Below, in pieces: positions 17,284 to 27,141 of a DNA stretch of 64,000 nt (position 1 is its first letter; each line of letters opens with the position of its first letter). The DNA comes from Micavibrio aeruginosavorus_D (GTDB lineage Bacteria; Pseudomonadota; Alphaproteobacteria; Micavibrionales; Micavibrionaceae): NCBI RefSeq assembly GCF_051245535.1, contig NZ_CP195303.1, forward strand, positions 1,240,001 to 1,304,000, read 5' to 3'. The position numbers and the translations under genes are program-made. Under the pieces are notes generated by a model. It saw only the letters and a list, made by a program, of their open reading frames with translations. It searched no databases and was not told the DNA's origin.

Positions 17284-17319
17284 TAAAAAAAGAGCCCGCA
17301 TAACCGGACTCTTTTTTAT
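17284..17319 (-). terminator. Terminator after the aldehyde dehydrogenase gene
   Basis: AAAAAAAGAG-CCCG and CGGA-CTCTTTTTTA arms pair with one mismatch around CATAAC. A T-run is present on either strand, so it would serve the minus-strand dehydrogenase gene, whose stop is about 25 nt away. Confidence 0.75.
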
Positions 17320-17344
17320 TTTTGTTTCTTTATCGCGGATGATC

Positions 17345-18904
17345 TTACAGATCAAACACAACACCCTGCGCCAACGGCAATGCGCTAGAGTAATTCACCG
17401 TTTGCGTTTGTCGGCGCATATAGGTTTTCCACGCATCGGATCCGCTTTCGCGCCCGCCGCCTGTTTCTTTTTCACCACCGAACGCACCGCCAATTTCCGC
17501 ACCGCTCGGCCCGATATTGACGTTGGCAATGCCGCAATCACTGCCCGCAGCGGACAGGAAGCTTTCAGCTTCGCGCACATCCATCGTGAAGATGCAAGAC
17601 GACAGACCTTGCGGTACGCCGTTTTGCAATGCGACCGCATCCTTCATGTCTTTATACGTCATGACATACAGGATCGGTGCGAAGGTTTCTTGTTTCACCA
17701 CGTCACTCTGCCCCGGCATGGACACCAGAGCCGGACGCACGTAATAGCTGCCGCCCATGATGCCATCGCTGACGCGATCGCCACCAACCAGAACCTTGCC
17801 ACCCTGCGCGCTTGCATTTTTCAATGCGGCCTGCATGGCGTTGAACGAGGATTCGTCGATCAGCGGACCAACCAGCGTTCCGGTTTCCAGCGGGTTACCC
17901 ACGCGCAGAGAGCCATAGGCCTTGGTCAAGGATTCCAGCAAGCGATCACGCACGCTTTCATGCACGATCAAACGACGCAGGGACGTGCAACGCTGCCCGG
18001 CCGTACCCACGGCCCCGAACAGAATGGCCCGAATGGCCATATCCAAATCGGCGCTTGGCGCCACGATCATCGCATTGTTACCGCCCAGTTCCAGCAAAGA
18101 TCGGCCCAGACGTTTTGCAACAATCTCCGCCACGGCACGGCCCATCGGCACACTGCCCGTTGCGCTGACCAGTGGCACATCATGATGATCGACCAAAGCC
18201 TGGCCCACATCACGGCCACCAATTAACACCTGATTCAAACCATCGGGAATGGTATGGCCCGCCGCGCGGAAGGCCTTCACCGCCCGGTCAAACACGGCCT
18301 GACACGCAATCGCGGTCAGCGGTGTTTTTTCCGACGGCTTCCAGATCACCGGATCGCCACAGACAAAGGCCAGCGCCGCATTCCATGCCCATACGGCCAC
18401 GGGGAAGTTGAACGCCGTAATCACACCAACGGTGCCCAGCGGGTGCCAGGTTTCACGCATATGGTGGCCCGGGCGTTCGGATTGAATAGTCAGGCCATAA
18501 AGCTGGCGGGACAGACCGACGGCGAAATCGCAAATGTCGATCATCTCCTGCACTTCGCCCAGCCCTTCGGACAGGATCTTGCCGCACTCCAGTGTAACCA
18601 GACGACCCAGATCATCCTTCACGGTGCGCAATTCCATACCCAGCAAGCGCACAAATTCGCCGCGCACGGGGGCCGGAACGGTTTTCCATTGTTCAAAGGC
18701 CGTTTGTGAAACCTTGATGGCCTTTTCCACATCGGATGTTTTGTGCTGGGGCACCATGCCGATCACGGCCCCATCCACCGGCGAGCAAACCTTCAGGTCG
18801 CCGCCATTAAAAGCTTTCTCGGCAACGCCCAACGCGGACAAAATCCGCGCCACTTCGGCTTTGCTGTCATTGATTTGTGTAACATTTCGCATGGCATCCC
18901 CCAT
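17345..18904 (-). CDS. ALDH7-family (antiquitin-like) aldehyde dehydrogenase
   Basis: A 519-residue NAD-dependent aldehyde dehydrogenase. FNFPVAVWAWN and WKPSEKTPLTA mark the cofactor site, LELGGNNA holds the general-base Glu near 266, and GQRCTSLRR the catalytic Cys near 300. The C-terminal GAEIGGAFGGEKETGGGRES and SDAWKTYMRRQT are diagnostic for ALDH7A1/alpha-aminoadipic semialdehyde dehydrogenase, which acts in lysine catabolism. The start at 18904 follows GGGGAGAT; MRNVTQ four codons in is an alternative. The exact substrate is family inference. Confidence 0.9.
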   Translation of the reverse strand: MGDAMRNVTQINDSKAEVARILSALGVAEKAFNGGDLKVCSPVDGAVIGMVPQHKTSDVEKAIKVSQTAFEQWKTVPAPVRGEFVRLLGMELRTVKDDLGRLVTLECGKILSEGLGEVQEMIDICDFAVGLSRQLYGLTIQSERPGHHMRETWHPLGTVGVITAFNFPVAVWAWNAALAFVCGDPVIWKPSEKTPLTAIACQAVFDRAVKAFRAAGHTIPDGLNQVLIGGRDVGQALVDHHDVPLVSATGSVPMGRAVAEIVAKRLGRSLLELGGNNAMIVAPSADLDMAIRAILFGAVGTAGQRCTSLRRLIVHESVRDRLLESLTKAYGSLRVGNPLETGTLVGPLIDESSFNAMQAALKNASAQGGKVLVGGDRVSDGIMGGSYYVRPALVSMPGQSDVVKQETFAPILYVMTYKDMKDAVALQNGVPQGLSSCIFTMDVREAESFLSAAGSDCGIANVNIGPSGAEIGGAFGGEKETGGGRESGSDAWKTYMRRQTQTVNYSSALPLAQGVVFDL

Positions 18905-18943
18905 GATGATCTCCCCTGTTTTTAGTTATTATAGAACGATTAT

Positions 18944-20698
18944 TTAAATGCCCCACTCAACGGCCCGGTTCGGATTATCCAGATCGCCCTCAGACGCGCT
19001 GGATTGATCACGCTCGACCAGAGCCTGCGCTTTTGCAATCTTGTCCTTTTCCGGACGCAAACGGCTGGTCCGCAACTGGCCCTTTTGCTCCAGCAACGGA
19101 TAGGCCACGGTGCACATATAGCTGTTCACACGGCGATAATCGCGGATGATGTCCAAATGCATGCTGGATGTCGCAATCGTTTCCGGCACAGCATCGCGCA
19201 GGCGATCAATGTGCGCGGTCATGGCTTCTTGTTCAGCCTTGCGGAGGACTTCTTTGCCCTCAACCATTTTCCGGGCCAGGCGGATATCGCCAGACACGAA
19301 GACGGTCTGCGCCAGACGAATGCTTTCCAGCACCAGATTGTGGATATGCTCGATCTCTCCCAAGCCCTCTTGCGAGAAACTTTTCTGCGCGCGGATTTTT
19401 TTCAGCGCCATCGGCATGATGTTTTTATCAATCACATCACCCGCATGTTCCAGGTTGGTAGAGAAGGTCAGCGTTTGCACATAACGGGACGCTTCATCCG
19501 GGTCCATCGCGCTCTGGCTCAGCCGCGCCATATAGGCCTTGATCGATTTGTAAATATCATCGACCACGTTGTCCTGTTCCTTGATCCGATTGACCAAGGC
19601 TTCGTTGTTCCCTTTCAGGCTGCGGAACGTATCTTCCATCATCTTTTCAAGGATGTCAGCCATACGCAGCGTTTCACGGGCGGCGGATGCCAGCGCAATC
19701 GTCGGCGTATCCATGGATTTTGTATCCAGATAACGCGGGCGGCCCGGATCATCTTCCACCGGGCGGTCCGGCATCAGTTTATACGCGGCCTTCGCCACCA
19801 ATCCGGTAAACGGAATGAAAACGATCGCCAGCGCCACGTTAAACGCCATGTGGAAATTCACCACGGCACGGGATGGATCATCCCCCAGCAGCGCCACGTT
19901 TTTCATGACCAGCCCCATGAGCGGCATAAAAGCAATCACGCCCACCAGACGCATCAACAGGTTCCCAACCGGAACGCGCGCGGCCTCTGGCCCCTCGCGC
20001 ATCGTGGCAACCAGCGGCGCAATGGTGCCGCCCAGGTTTACGCCCAGCACCATCATCAAGGCCAGTTCTTGCGGCAAAACACCGCTGGCCACGAACGACA
20101 CCAGCAACAACACAATCGCCAATGACGAGTGCGCCATCCATGTCAGCAAGGCCGCAACGACGACCGACAAAATCGGATCGGTTTCCAACGCCGTCAGAAC
20201 GACGCGCAATGTTTCCGAATGCTGCATCGGGCCCGATGCGACCTTGATCGCGCCCAGCGCGAACAGCATCATGCCCAGACCCAGCAGCAATTTGCCGATA
20301 TGCTGGCCTTTGCCCGTATCTTCGAAAATGGTGTAAATGATGTAACCCGTCAGCATCAGCAACGGCGCAAACCATGACAGGTCGAACGACAGCAACTGGG
20401 CCACGACGGTCGTGCCCACATCCGCGCCCAGCATCACAGCCAGACCCGCCGCCACGGTAATCAAACCCCGGCTGGCGAAGGAGGCAATAATCATCGCCGT
20501 CGCGGTCGAGCTTTGCAGCAGCGCGGTTACGCCAATCCCGGACAGGAAGCTGAGGAAACGGTTGCCCGTGCTGGCCGAAACCACTTTGCGCAAATTCGCA
20601 CCAAAGGCCCGGGTAATCCCCATCCGCACCATGCGCAGGCCCCACAGCAGGAGGCACACACCGCCAATAATATTAATAAGCACCAACGTCGGGGTCAT
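18944..20698 (-). CDS. Na+/Pi cotransporter-family protein with PhoU-like domain
   Basis: About 584 residues. The membrane half has the two inverted NptA/PNaS repeats with QSSTATAMI and the GADVGTT / GVNLGGTIAPL motifs, and about eight helices to residue 310. The cytoplasmic half (about 340-550) is helical and PhoU-like. It probably imports phosphate with sodium or regulates phosphate flux. The ATG at 20698 follows AAGGCGG and is preferred over an upstream TTG. It is separated by 39 bp from the dehydrogenase gene on the same strand. Confidence 0.87.
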   Translation of the reverse strand: MTPTLVLINIIGGVCLLLWGLRMVRMGITRAFGANLRKVVSASTGNRFLSFLSGIGVTALLQSSTATAMIIASFASRGLITVAAGLAVMLGADVGTTVVAQLLSFDLSWFAPLLMLTGYIIYTIFEDTGKGQHIGKLLLGLGMMLFALGAIKVASGPMQHSETLRVVLTALETDPILSVVVAALLTWMAHSSLAIVLLLVSFVASGVLPQELALMMVLGVNLGGTIAPLVATMREGPEAARVPVGNLLMRLVGVIAFMPLMGLVMKNVALLGDDPSRAVVNFHMAFNVALAIVFIPFTGLVAKAAYKLMPDRPVEDDPGRPRYLDTKSMDTPTIALASAARETLRMADILEKMMEDTFRSLKGNNEALVNRIKEQDNVVDDIYKSIKAYMARLSQSAMDPDEASRYVQTLTFSTNLEHAGDVIDKNIMPMALKKIRAQKSFSQEGLGEIEHIHNLVLESIRLAQTVFVSGDIRLARKMVEGKEVLRKAEQEAMTAHIDRLRDAVPETIATSSMHLDIIRDYRRVNSYMCTVAYPLLEQKGQLRTSRLRPEKDKIAKAQALVERDQSSASEGDLDNPNRAVEWGI

Positions 20699-20913
20699 AA
20701 TCCGCCTTAATTCACGCAAGAGGGGTCAAAATATGCAAAGATTGCACAGGATGGACGATAATCCATCGCAAGAACGGCGATTTTATGGCTTTAAGGCTGC
20801 TTTTTATAAGCGCCGTTCCGAACCGGAGATATTAGGGCGGAATAACGCCCTGCGCAAGGAATGGACAAGATGCAGCACAGCAATCCGCACAAAATCGTTA
20901 TGCAAAACCAATC

Positions 20914-21465
20914 TTAAAACCCCGCCCCCGGCTGGGACAGGTAGATCAGCTCTTCCGCCGTATTGTCTCGCCCTAAAACCGCATTGCGGTGGGGAAAGCG
21001 CCCGAAACGTTCGATCACATCACGGTGGCGCAATGCGTATTCATAGCCCAACGGGTCATCGTCCCGCATCGTCGCGAATAATTCCACGGCCCGGTTCTGA
21101 TCATCCATGGCTTCGCTGTGTTCGAACGGCAGATAGACAAAGCGGCGTTTGATCACGGGCAGGATCTGGTCAAAACCGCGGATGATCCCCAGCCGCGCCG
21201 TCTTCAGCGCCTTCTCATCCGTGGCAAAGGCTTCGGCACTGTCGCGAAACATATTGCGGGGAAATTGATCCAGCACCAGACACAGCGCCAGACATCCGTC
21301 CGCATCACTGGCCCAATGATCACACACACCATCGCGCGCCATCGTATAGGTCAGGCGGAAACGCTCACGAATGGATTGATCAAAATCGGGATTTTTCTGG
21401 AACCATTGCACGGGCTCCGTCTCGGAAAACCAGAAATGCAGAATATCCTGTTTGGTATCGCGCAT
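20914..21465 (-). CDS. DUF924 family protein
   Basis: 183 residues with ILHFWFSE at the N-terminus, LALCLVLDQFPRNMFR in the middle, FVYLPFEHSEAMDDQ and a GRFPHRNAVLGR end. These are the standard DUF924 blocks. The fold is TPR-like and all-helical; the biochemical role is not established. It is monocistronic by spacing. Confidence 0.88.
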   Translation of the reverse strand: MRDTKQDILHFWFSETEPVQWFQKNPDFDQSIRERFRLTYTMARDGVCDHWASDADGCLALCLVLDQFPRNMFRDSAEAFATDEKALKTARLGIIRGFDQILPVIKRRFVYLPFEHSEAMDDQNRAVELFATMRDDDPLGYEYALRHRDVIERFGRFPHRNAVLGRDNTAEELIYLSQPGAGF

Positions 21466-21507
21466 AAAAACCCCAAAAGCACCGGAGCATCATACCCCGG
21501 TAATCTA

Positions 21508-21771
21508 TTATTTTTTGGGGGCCGGCTCACCCGCAGAAAGACTGGCAATCGCCTTCTTCTCCATCCGCGCCGCCACCCATGACAGAACGATGGCAGGCAG
21601 GAACGGGATAATCAACATCAAAACCACACTGGGCTGGGTCATGGTTGAGAAGAAGCTGCCTTCGAAGTTGCTCAGATACAGGCTCACGAAGATGAATACC
21701 CCCGTCAACGCAAAGATTAACGCGAACAACCTGTAAAGGCGTGCTTTGGCGAGGGTGACTTTTGCTTGCAT
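21508..21771 (-). CDS. Small two-helix membrane protein
   Basis: 87 residues with hydrophobic segments at about 14-33 (LFALIFALTGVFIFVSLYL) and 47-66 (VVLMLIIPFLPAIVLSWVAA), the latter followed by a charged tail. The family is not recognised. It lies between DUF924 and the cytochrome bc1 operon, on the same strand but 163 bp beyond the end of petC. Confidence 0.6.
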   Translation of the reverse strand: MQAKVTLAKARLYRLFALIFALTGVFIFVSLYLSNFEGSFFSTMTQPSVVLMLIIPFLPAIVLSWVAARMEKKAIASLSAGEPAPKK

Positions 21772-21934
21772 AGGGCCGTTTCACTAGAGTTCAGAGATAT
21801 TTCGTATTTTACTAATATACCAGATAAATATTAACATTTCATGCCACTTTTAACAATTGGATCAGCTACCTGAAGACAAAAAGGGCGGAAGCCTGCGCCC
21901 CCGCCCTTTAAAAATTTTCGTTGAGAATCAAGTC

Positions 21935-22795
21935 TTAGTGCAGAGAAGACCAGATTTTGCGTTTTACGGCATAAGCCACACCGGTAAAGACCAGCAGGAA
22001 CAGGAAGGCTTTCAAGCCCGTTTGCTTGCGCACTTCCATTTTCGGCTCAGCCGCCCACTCCAGGAAGTGGGATACGTCCTTGGCATACTGATCAACAGTT
22101 TGCGGGGTGTTTGTATCTTCATACGCCACCTGCCCATCGATCAGCGGGGCCGGCATAGCAATGACGTTACCAGACATGTACTTGTTCCAGTGCTGACCCG
22201 GCAGCAATTCTTTACCCGCCGGAGCCTGCGTATAGCCCGTCAGAAGGGCGTGGATATAATCCGGGCCCCCTTTACGCGCTTTGGCGACCAAAGACAGGTC
22301 CGCCGGCAACGCGCCATTGTTCACGGATTTCGCCGCATTTTCGTTCGGGTACGGGTTTTTGAAACGATCGCTCGGGCGGCCCGCGCGTTCAAACATTTCG
22401 CCGTCTTCGTTCGGCCCGTCGGTGATCATGTAAGACGCGGCAATGGCCTTGATCTCACCTTCACTGTATCCCAGCGCGGCCAGATCGCGGTAAGACAGGC
22501 GATCCATCCCGTGGCACGCCGAGCAAACTTCGCGATACACTTGGAAACCGCGTTGCAGGGATGCCCGGTCATAGGTGCCAAAAATCCCGTTTGACGACCA
22601 ATCCACTTTCGGCAGATCAACGTGACCATGGCCACCGCCCTCTTCCGCATGGTCTTCACCAGCGGGAGCAGCTGCATGCTCTTCCGTTGCGGCAGCGTCG
22701 GCGGCCGGAGCGGTTTCAGTTTCAGCCAAGGCCGGAACCGATACACTCATCATCAATGCCGCGAAACCGGCCAGAATAAAAGTTTTACGCATCAT
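21935..22795 (-). CDS. petC: Cytochrome c1, bc1 complex
   Basis: 286 residues. A signal peptide ends near ALA at 24, and an acidic, His-rich linker at 25-58 follows. The heme c site is CSACH at 91-95, with the probable axial Met in GNVIAMPAPL. A C-terminal membrane anchor (about 262-280) tethers the heme domain to the periplasmic face. Length fits alphaproteobacterial cytochrome c1. It is the last gene of the petABC operon, 18 bp after cytochrome b. Confidence 0.95.
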   Translation of the reverse strand: MMRKTFILAGFAALMMSVSVPALAETETAPAADAAATEEHAAAPAGEDHAEEGGGHGHVDLPKVDWSSNGIFGTYDRASLQRGFQVYREVCSACHGMDRLSYRDLAALGYSEGEIKAIAASYMITDGPNEDGEMFERAGRPSDRFKNPYPNENAAKSVNNGALPADLSLVAKARKGGPDYIHALLTGYTQAPAGKELLPGQHWNKYMSGNVIAMPAPLIDGQVAYEDTNTPQTVDQYAKDVSHFLEWAAEPKMEVRKQTGLKAFLFLLVFTGVAYAVKRKIWSSLH

Positions 22796-22813
22796 AATTC
22801 TCTCTCCAGCCTT

Positions 22814-24085
22814 TTAGTGGGACTGTTTCGCCAAGACGGCTTCGTTAATGCTGTTCGGCAGATCTTCCGCCACTTCCTTCCGTGACAACCACGGCAGAAT
22901 GGCCAGGAAGAACGCGAAGTAATACGCCGTGCAGAGCTGACCCAGAATAACCCAGATGCCTTCCGGCGGCTTCGCGCCGACATAGCCCAGAACGATGAAG
23001 GACACGATCAGCAGGATCAGGAACTTCCGATACAGCGGACGGAAACGAGCGCTGCGCACCGGATGGGAATCCAGCCACGGCAGAACGAACAGAACCGCAA
23101 TCGCCCCGAACATCGCAATCACACCACCCAGCTTCGCCTCGATAAAGACGATGTCGGTGAACGGAATGCCAATATCAAACGTGATCGCGCGCAGGATTGC
23201 GTAGAACGGCAGGAAGTACCATTCCGGAACAATGTGCGCCGGTGTTTGCATCGGGTTGAACGGAATGTAGTGATCCGGGTGCGCCAGCAGGTTCGGTGCA
23301 AAGAACGTCACACCAACATACAGCAACAGGAACACGCCCAGACCAAACGTATCTTTCGATGTGTAATACGGATGGAACGGAATGGTGTCCTGCGGACCTT
23401 TCACATCGATACCCAGCGGGTTGTTCGAACCCGTGATGTGCAAAGCCCAGACGTGAATACCAACAACCGCGAAAATCACGAACGGCAGCAGGTAGTGCAG
23501 AGCAAAGAAACGGTTCAGGGTCGGGTTATCAACCGTGAAACCACCCAGCAGCAGCGTGTGGATAGAGTCGCCAACCAGCGGAATGGCGGTGAACAGACCG
23601 GAAATAACGGTCGCGCCCCAACCACCCATCTGTGACCACGGCAGGGTGTAACCCATAAACGCCGTCGCCATCATCAGCAGGAAGATTATAACGCCAAGGA
23701 TCCACAGCAGCTCGCGCGGCTTTTTATAGGACCCGTAATACATGCCACGGAAAATGTGAATGTAAACGGCGATGAAGAAGAAGGATGCACCATTCATGTG
23801 CAGGTAGCGCAACATCCAGCCCCAGTTCACGTCACGCATAATGCGCTCGACGCTGCTGAACGCCAGATCTTCGTGCGGGGTGTATTGCATGGCCAGGAAA
23901 ATCCCGGTCAGGATCATGGTGACCAGCATCACCATGGCAATCGCGCCAAAGTTCCAGAAATAGTTGAAGTTCTTCGGTGTCGGGAAAACGCCGTATTCCT
24001 TGTTCATGATCGTGAAGATCGGAAGACGGGAATCAACCCACTCAATAACCGGATTTTTAAACGGGGCGCGGTGTCCGCTGGCCAT
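22814..24085 (-). CDS. petB: Cytochrome b, bc1 complex
   Basis: 423 residues with eight or nine membrane helices. The quinol-oxidation site carries a PEWY signature in HIVPEWYFLPFYAILR. Heme-ligand histidines lie in helices B and D (for example YLHMNGASFFFIAVYIH and HYLLPFVIFAVVGIHVWALH). It moves electrons from ubiquinol through hemes bL and bH and pumps protons. The C-terminal extension of about 40 residues beyond the mitochondrial length is common in alphaproteobacteria. It follows the Rieske gene by 30 bp. Confidence 0.96.
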   Translation of the reverse strand: MASGHRAPFKNPVIEWVDSRLPIFTIMNKEYGVFPTPKNFNYFWNFGAIAMVMLVTMILTGIFLAMQYTPHEDLAFSSVERIMRDVNWGWMLRYLHMNGASFFFIAVYIHIFRGMYYGSYKKPRELLWILGVIIFLLMMATAFMGYTLPWSQMGGWGATVISGLFTAIPLVGDSIHTLLLGGFTVDNPTLNRFFALHYLLPFVIFAVVGIHVWALHITGSNNPLGIDVKGPQDTIPFHPYYTSKDTFGLGVFLLLYVGVTFFAPNLLAHPDHYIPFNPMQTPAHIVPEWYFLPFYAILRAITFDIGIPFTDIVFIEAKLGGVIAMFGAIAVLFVLPWLDSHPVRSARFRPLYRKFLILLIVSFIVLGYVGAKPPEGIWVILGQLCTAYYFAFFLAILPWLSRKEVAEDLPNSINEAVLAKQSH

Positions 24086-24115
24086 GATGTTTACTCCATG
24101 CTCTCTTGTAAATTA

Positions 24116-24673
24116 TTAACCGATGCGAACCAGGCTGTCGGACAGGAATGTATATTCCGGGACAACCATGTTCTTCGGTGCAGGACCCTTACGAATACGA
24201 CCCGACTGGTCATAGTGCGAACCGTGGCACGGGCAGAACCATCCGCCGAAATCACCATGCGGGTCGGTTTTCTTCTGGCCCAGCGGCACGCAACCAAGGT
24301 GCGTGCAGATACCAACGATCACCAACCATTCCGGTTTCGTCGCGCGCTCTTCATCCGTTTGCGGATCGCGCAAGGATGACACGTCAACAGCGCGGGATGC
24401 TTCGATCTCTTCCGCCGTACGATGGCGAATAAAGACCGGCGTACCACGCCATGTCACGGTGATGGACTGGCCCACATCAACCGGGGACAAATCCACTTCC
24501 GTGCTGGCCATGGCCAGCGTATCGGCGGCGGGGTTCATCGAGTCGATAAACGGCCAGGCAAAAACCCCCGCCCCCACCGCGCCGAATGCTCCGGCGGTCA
24601 GGAACAGGAAGTCGCGGCGTGTGCCGCCTTTTGAATCTTTATCTGAAGGATGCGTCGCGCTGTGTGTACTCAT
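24116..24673 (-). CDS. petA: Rieske iron-sulfur subunit, bc1 complex
   Basis: 185 residues. A Tat-type signal anchor TRRDFLFLTAG sits at 18-28, so the folded cluster protein is exported but stays membrane-bound. The 2Fe-2S ligands are Cys123 and His125 (CTHLGC) and Cys147 and His150 (CPCH), with a disulfide between Cys128 and Cys149. As first gene of petABC it is divergent from trmL across a 154-bp promoter region. Confidence 0.96.
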   Translation of the reverse strand: MSTHSATHPSDKDSKGGTRRDFLFLTAGAFGAVGAGVFAWPFIDSMNPAADTLAMASTEVDLSPVDVGQSITVTWRGTPVFIRHRTAEEIEASRAVDVSSLRDPQTDEERATKPEWLVIVGICTHLGCVPLGQKKTDPHGDFGGWFCPCHGSHYDQSGRIRKGPAPKNMVVPEYTFLSDSLVRIG

Positions 24674-24827
24674 GGCCTACGGGTCCGAAAATTGATGGGT
24701 CTAGACGTCTTTTCTTGAATAGTTTCAATCGTGAAACCACCCAGCGATTTACCTTTTATAACGGCCGGATGCAAGCCCCCTTACGCGCCCTCTGGACGGT
24801 TATACGAACTTCCCCTTATATAAGGTC

Positions 24828-25283
24828 ATGATCCGGATCGCCCTGTACCAACCCGATATCCCCCAAAACACCGGGGCCATGATGCGCCTGGCCGCCTGTA
24901 TGGGGGTTGGGCTGGATGTCATTGAACCCACCGCATTCCCTTGGGATGAGCGGAAAATCCGCCGTGGCGCGCTGGATTATATCGACCATATCGACCTGAC
25001 CCGGCATGGGGACTGGACCGCCTTTTTAAAGCATTATGAAAACCAAAACCGCCGGATCGTACTGATGACCACCAAGGGCGCCATCCCCTACACCGCCCAC
25101 GAATTTCGCGCCGATGACATCTTATTGGCCGGATCGGAAAGCTCTGGCGTGCCCGACCACGTCCACGATGCCGCCGATTCCCGAATCATCATCCCCATGC
25201 GCCCGGGATTGCGCTCCCTGAACGTGGTCAATGCGACATCGATGATCTTGGGCGAAGCGTTGCGGCAGACCGGGCAAATATAA
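24828..25283 (+). CDS. trmL: tRNA (cytidine(34)-2'-O)-methyltransferase
   Basis: 151 residues of the SPOUT/SpoU fold. IALYQPDIPQNTGAMMRLA at the N-terminus, LLAGSESSGVPDHVHD in motif 2, and IPMRPGLRSLNVVNATSMI in motif 3 form the SAM knot. This is the small TrmL type that methylates the wobble nucleotide of tRNA(Leu). Its position divergent from petABC and next to hemF is a common alphaproteobacterial arrangement. Confidence 0.92.
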   Translation: MIRIALYQPDIPQNTGAMMRLAACMGVGLDVIEPTAFPWDERKIRRGALDYIDHIDLTRHGDWTAFLKHYENQNRRIVLMTTKGAIPYTAHEFRADDILLAGSESSGVPDHVHDAADSRIIIPMRPGLRSLNVVNATSMILGEALRQTGQI

Positions 25284-25301
25284 AGCCCTCCTCTTCTATA
25301 T

Positions 25302-25383
25302 TGTCATCCCGACAGAGCGAAGCGACGAGGGATCCCCTCTTCTTCGCACAAGAGGAGATCCCTCACATACGTTCGGGATGACA
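25302..25383. repeat. Palindromic repeat, divergent variant
   Basis: An 82-bp nested inverted repeat with TGTCATCCCGA at the left end and TCGGGATGACA at the right, and an inner GAGGGATCCCCTCTTC...GAGGAGATCCCTC palindrome. It has the same outer GTCAT/ATGAC ends as the other elements but a different core. It separates trmL and hemF. Confidence 0.75.
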
Positions 25384-25432
25384 GATTGAGAGTCACCTTG
25401 AAATCCTTAGCGCGCGGGCGTAGGTTTTGGGC

Positions 25433-26365
25433 ATGATGAAAACAGCCTCCGCCACACCAGAATCCGCCCCCCAGATCGAACAGCGCAAGGCCACCGCCGC
25501 CGCGTGGTTTGAAAATTTGCGCGACAATATTTGCGCCGCATTTGAATCGATCGAAGATGATTGCGCTTTCCCCGATGCCAACCGCGCACCGGGCCGGTTT
25601 GAACGCAAGCCATGGGACCGCATGAACGAAGACGGCACACCCGGCGGACGCGGTGAAATGTCGATCATGCGTGGCCGCGTGTTTGAAAAAGTCGGCGTGA
25701 ATATTTCCACCGTGCATGGTCATTTCTCGGAACAATTCCGGGCCCAGATTCCGGGGGCCGCCGGGAATGATGGCGCGTTCTGGGCCAGCGGCATTTCGCT
25801 GGTCGCGCATATGCAGAACCCGCATGTGCCCGCCGTGCATATGAACACCCGCATGATCGTTACATCGAAAAGCTGGTTCGGCGGTGGCGCCGATTTGACA
25901 CCGATGTTTTTTGAAAACCACGCCGCCGATGGCGCAGATTTTCATGCGGCGTTCAAAACCTGCTGTGACAAACACGATCCGGCGTACTACCCGAAATTCA
26001 AGGAATGGTGCGACGAATATTTCTTCCTGCCCCACCGCAATGAATCGCGGGGGTTGGGTGGCATCTTCTATGACTATCTGAACAGCGGCACGGTGGACGG
26101 CAACATCATTCGCGATTCATGGGAGGAAGATTTTTCCTTCACCCGCGATGTGGGGCAGACCTTCCTGTCCATTTACCCACAAATCGTCCGCCGCCACATG
26201 AACACCCCATGGACCGCCGCCGACCGCGAACACCAACGCATGCGCCGCGGCCGTTACGTGGAATTCAATTTGCTGTATGATCGCGGAACACAATTCGGGC
26301 TGAAAACCAATGGCAATACCGAGGCCATTTTGATGTCCCTGCCCCCGGAGGTAACTTGGCCATAA
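25433..26365 (+). CDS. hemF: Oxygen-dependent coproporphyrinogen III oxidase
   Basis: About 310 residues from the ATG at 25433. WFGGGADLTP, HRNESRGLGGIFYDYLN, and the C-terminal RRGRYVEFNLLYDRGTQFGLKTNGNTE stretch (split here) are HemF hallmarks. It decarboxylates two propionates of coproporphyrinogen III with O2 in heme synthesis. Adjacency to the bc1 operon links heme supply to cytochrome demand. The ribosome-binding site is weak and the next in-frame ATG is one codon on. Confidence 0.95.
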   Translation: MMKTASATPESAPQIEQRKATAAAWFENLRDNICAAFESIEDDCAFPDANRAPGRFERKPWDRMNEDGTPGGRGEMSIMRGRVFEKVGVNISTVHGHFSEQFRAQIPGAAGNDGAFWASGISLVAHMQNPHVPAVHMNTRMIVTSKSWFGGGADLTPMFFENHAADGADFHAAFKTCCDKHDPAYYPKFKEWCDEYFFLPHRNESRGLGGIFYDYLNSGTVDGNIIRDSWEEDFSFTRDVGQTFLSIYPQIVRRHMNTPWTAADREHQRMRRGRYVEFNLLYDRGTQFGLKTNGNTEAILMSLPPEVTWP

Positions 26366-26414
26366 TTGAGAGCCATACTCTGGAACTGTCATAAACCCGA
26401 AAGAGGACCGCCCC

Positions 26415-27137
26415 ATGCGCACCGCCGTCATCACTTTGCTTTCCGCCAGCGTCTTTGCCGCCTCCGTCGGCTTTGCCGGCCATGCCGTGCAACAGGGCTT
26501 GAAACAATTCCGTCAGGCGGACCGTTATGTGACGGTCAAGGGCCTGTCCGAACGCGATGTGGTTGCGGACGTTGCCGTCTGGCCCCTGCCCATCCTGGCC
26601 ACGGGTGACGATCTGGCCGCGGTGCAGGCCAGCATTGACGATGCGACAACCAAGGCCCGCGCCTTCTTGATCGCGCAAGGGTTCGAAGATGCGGAAATCA
26701 AAATCCAGAAAACCGAAGTGACCGACTTGCTGGCCCAAGCCTATCGCTCCGGCGACACGGGTCAGGCGCGTTACATCATCCGCCAGTCGCTGGCCGTTGA
26801 AACCCCGAAAATTGCCGCCGTGCTGGCCGCCCAAGGGAAAATTGGCGCGCTGTTCAAACAAGGTGTGGTGGTGGACGCCGCGCAGGCCAAATATGTCTAT
26901 AAAGGCCTGAACAGCATCAAGCCAGAAATGATCGCCGAAGCCACCGAAAACGCCCGTCAGGGTGCCGAACAATTCGCCAAGGATTCTCAGGCCACACTGG
27001 GCGGCATCAAAACCGCATCCCAAGGCCAGTTCCAGATCATGCCCGCCGATTCCGAATTTCAATATGACGAAGGCCAAAGCCCGAACAAAAAAATCCGCGT
27101 CGTAACCACGGTGCAGTACGATTTGTTCCAGAAATAA
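26415..27137 (+). CDS. SIMPL-domain (DUF541) protein
   Basis: 240 residues with a hydrophobic N-terminal segment at about 5-24 that is a signal anchor or signal peptide. VTVKGLSERDVVADVAVWPL begins the SIMPL domain, and IRVVTTVQYDLFQK ends it. Family members lie in the periplasm or inner membrane and their function is poorly defined. An AAAGAGGA site precedes the ATG. It is 50 bp from hemF and may be co-transcribed. Confidence 0.87.
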   Translation: MRTAVITLLSASVFAASVGFAGHAVQQGLKQFRQADRYVTVKGLSERDVVADVAVWPLPILATGDDLAAVQASIDDATTKARAFLIAQGFEDAEIKIQKTEVTDLLAQAYRSGDTGQARYIIRQSLAVETPKIAAVLAAQGKIGALFKQGVVVDAAQAKYVYKGLNSIKPEMIAEATENARQGAEQFAKDSQATLGGIKTASQGQFQIMPADSEFQYDEGQSPNKKIRVVTTVQYDLFQK

Positions 27138-27141
27138 GGGA

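Larger units (their letters stand above)
16806..17344. other. 539-bp gene-poor interval
   Basis: No convincing protein gene lies here. An 80-codon plus-strand frame at 16775-17017 overlaps the DUF465 gene and has no family look. The interval holds a strong hairpin with a minus-strand U-tract (17110-17144), a palindromic repeat (17253-17280) and a terminator for the aldehyde dehydrogenase gene (17284-17319). The first of these suggests an unannotated minus-strand transcript. Confidence 0.6.
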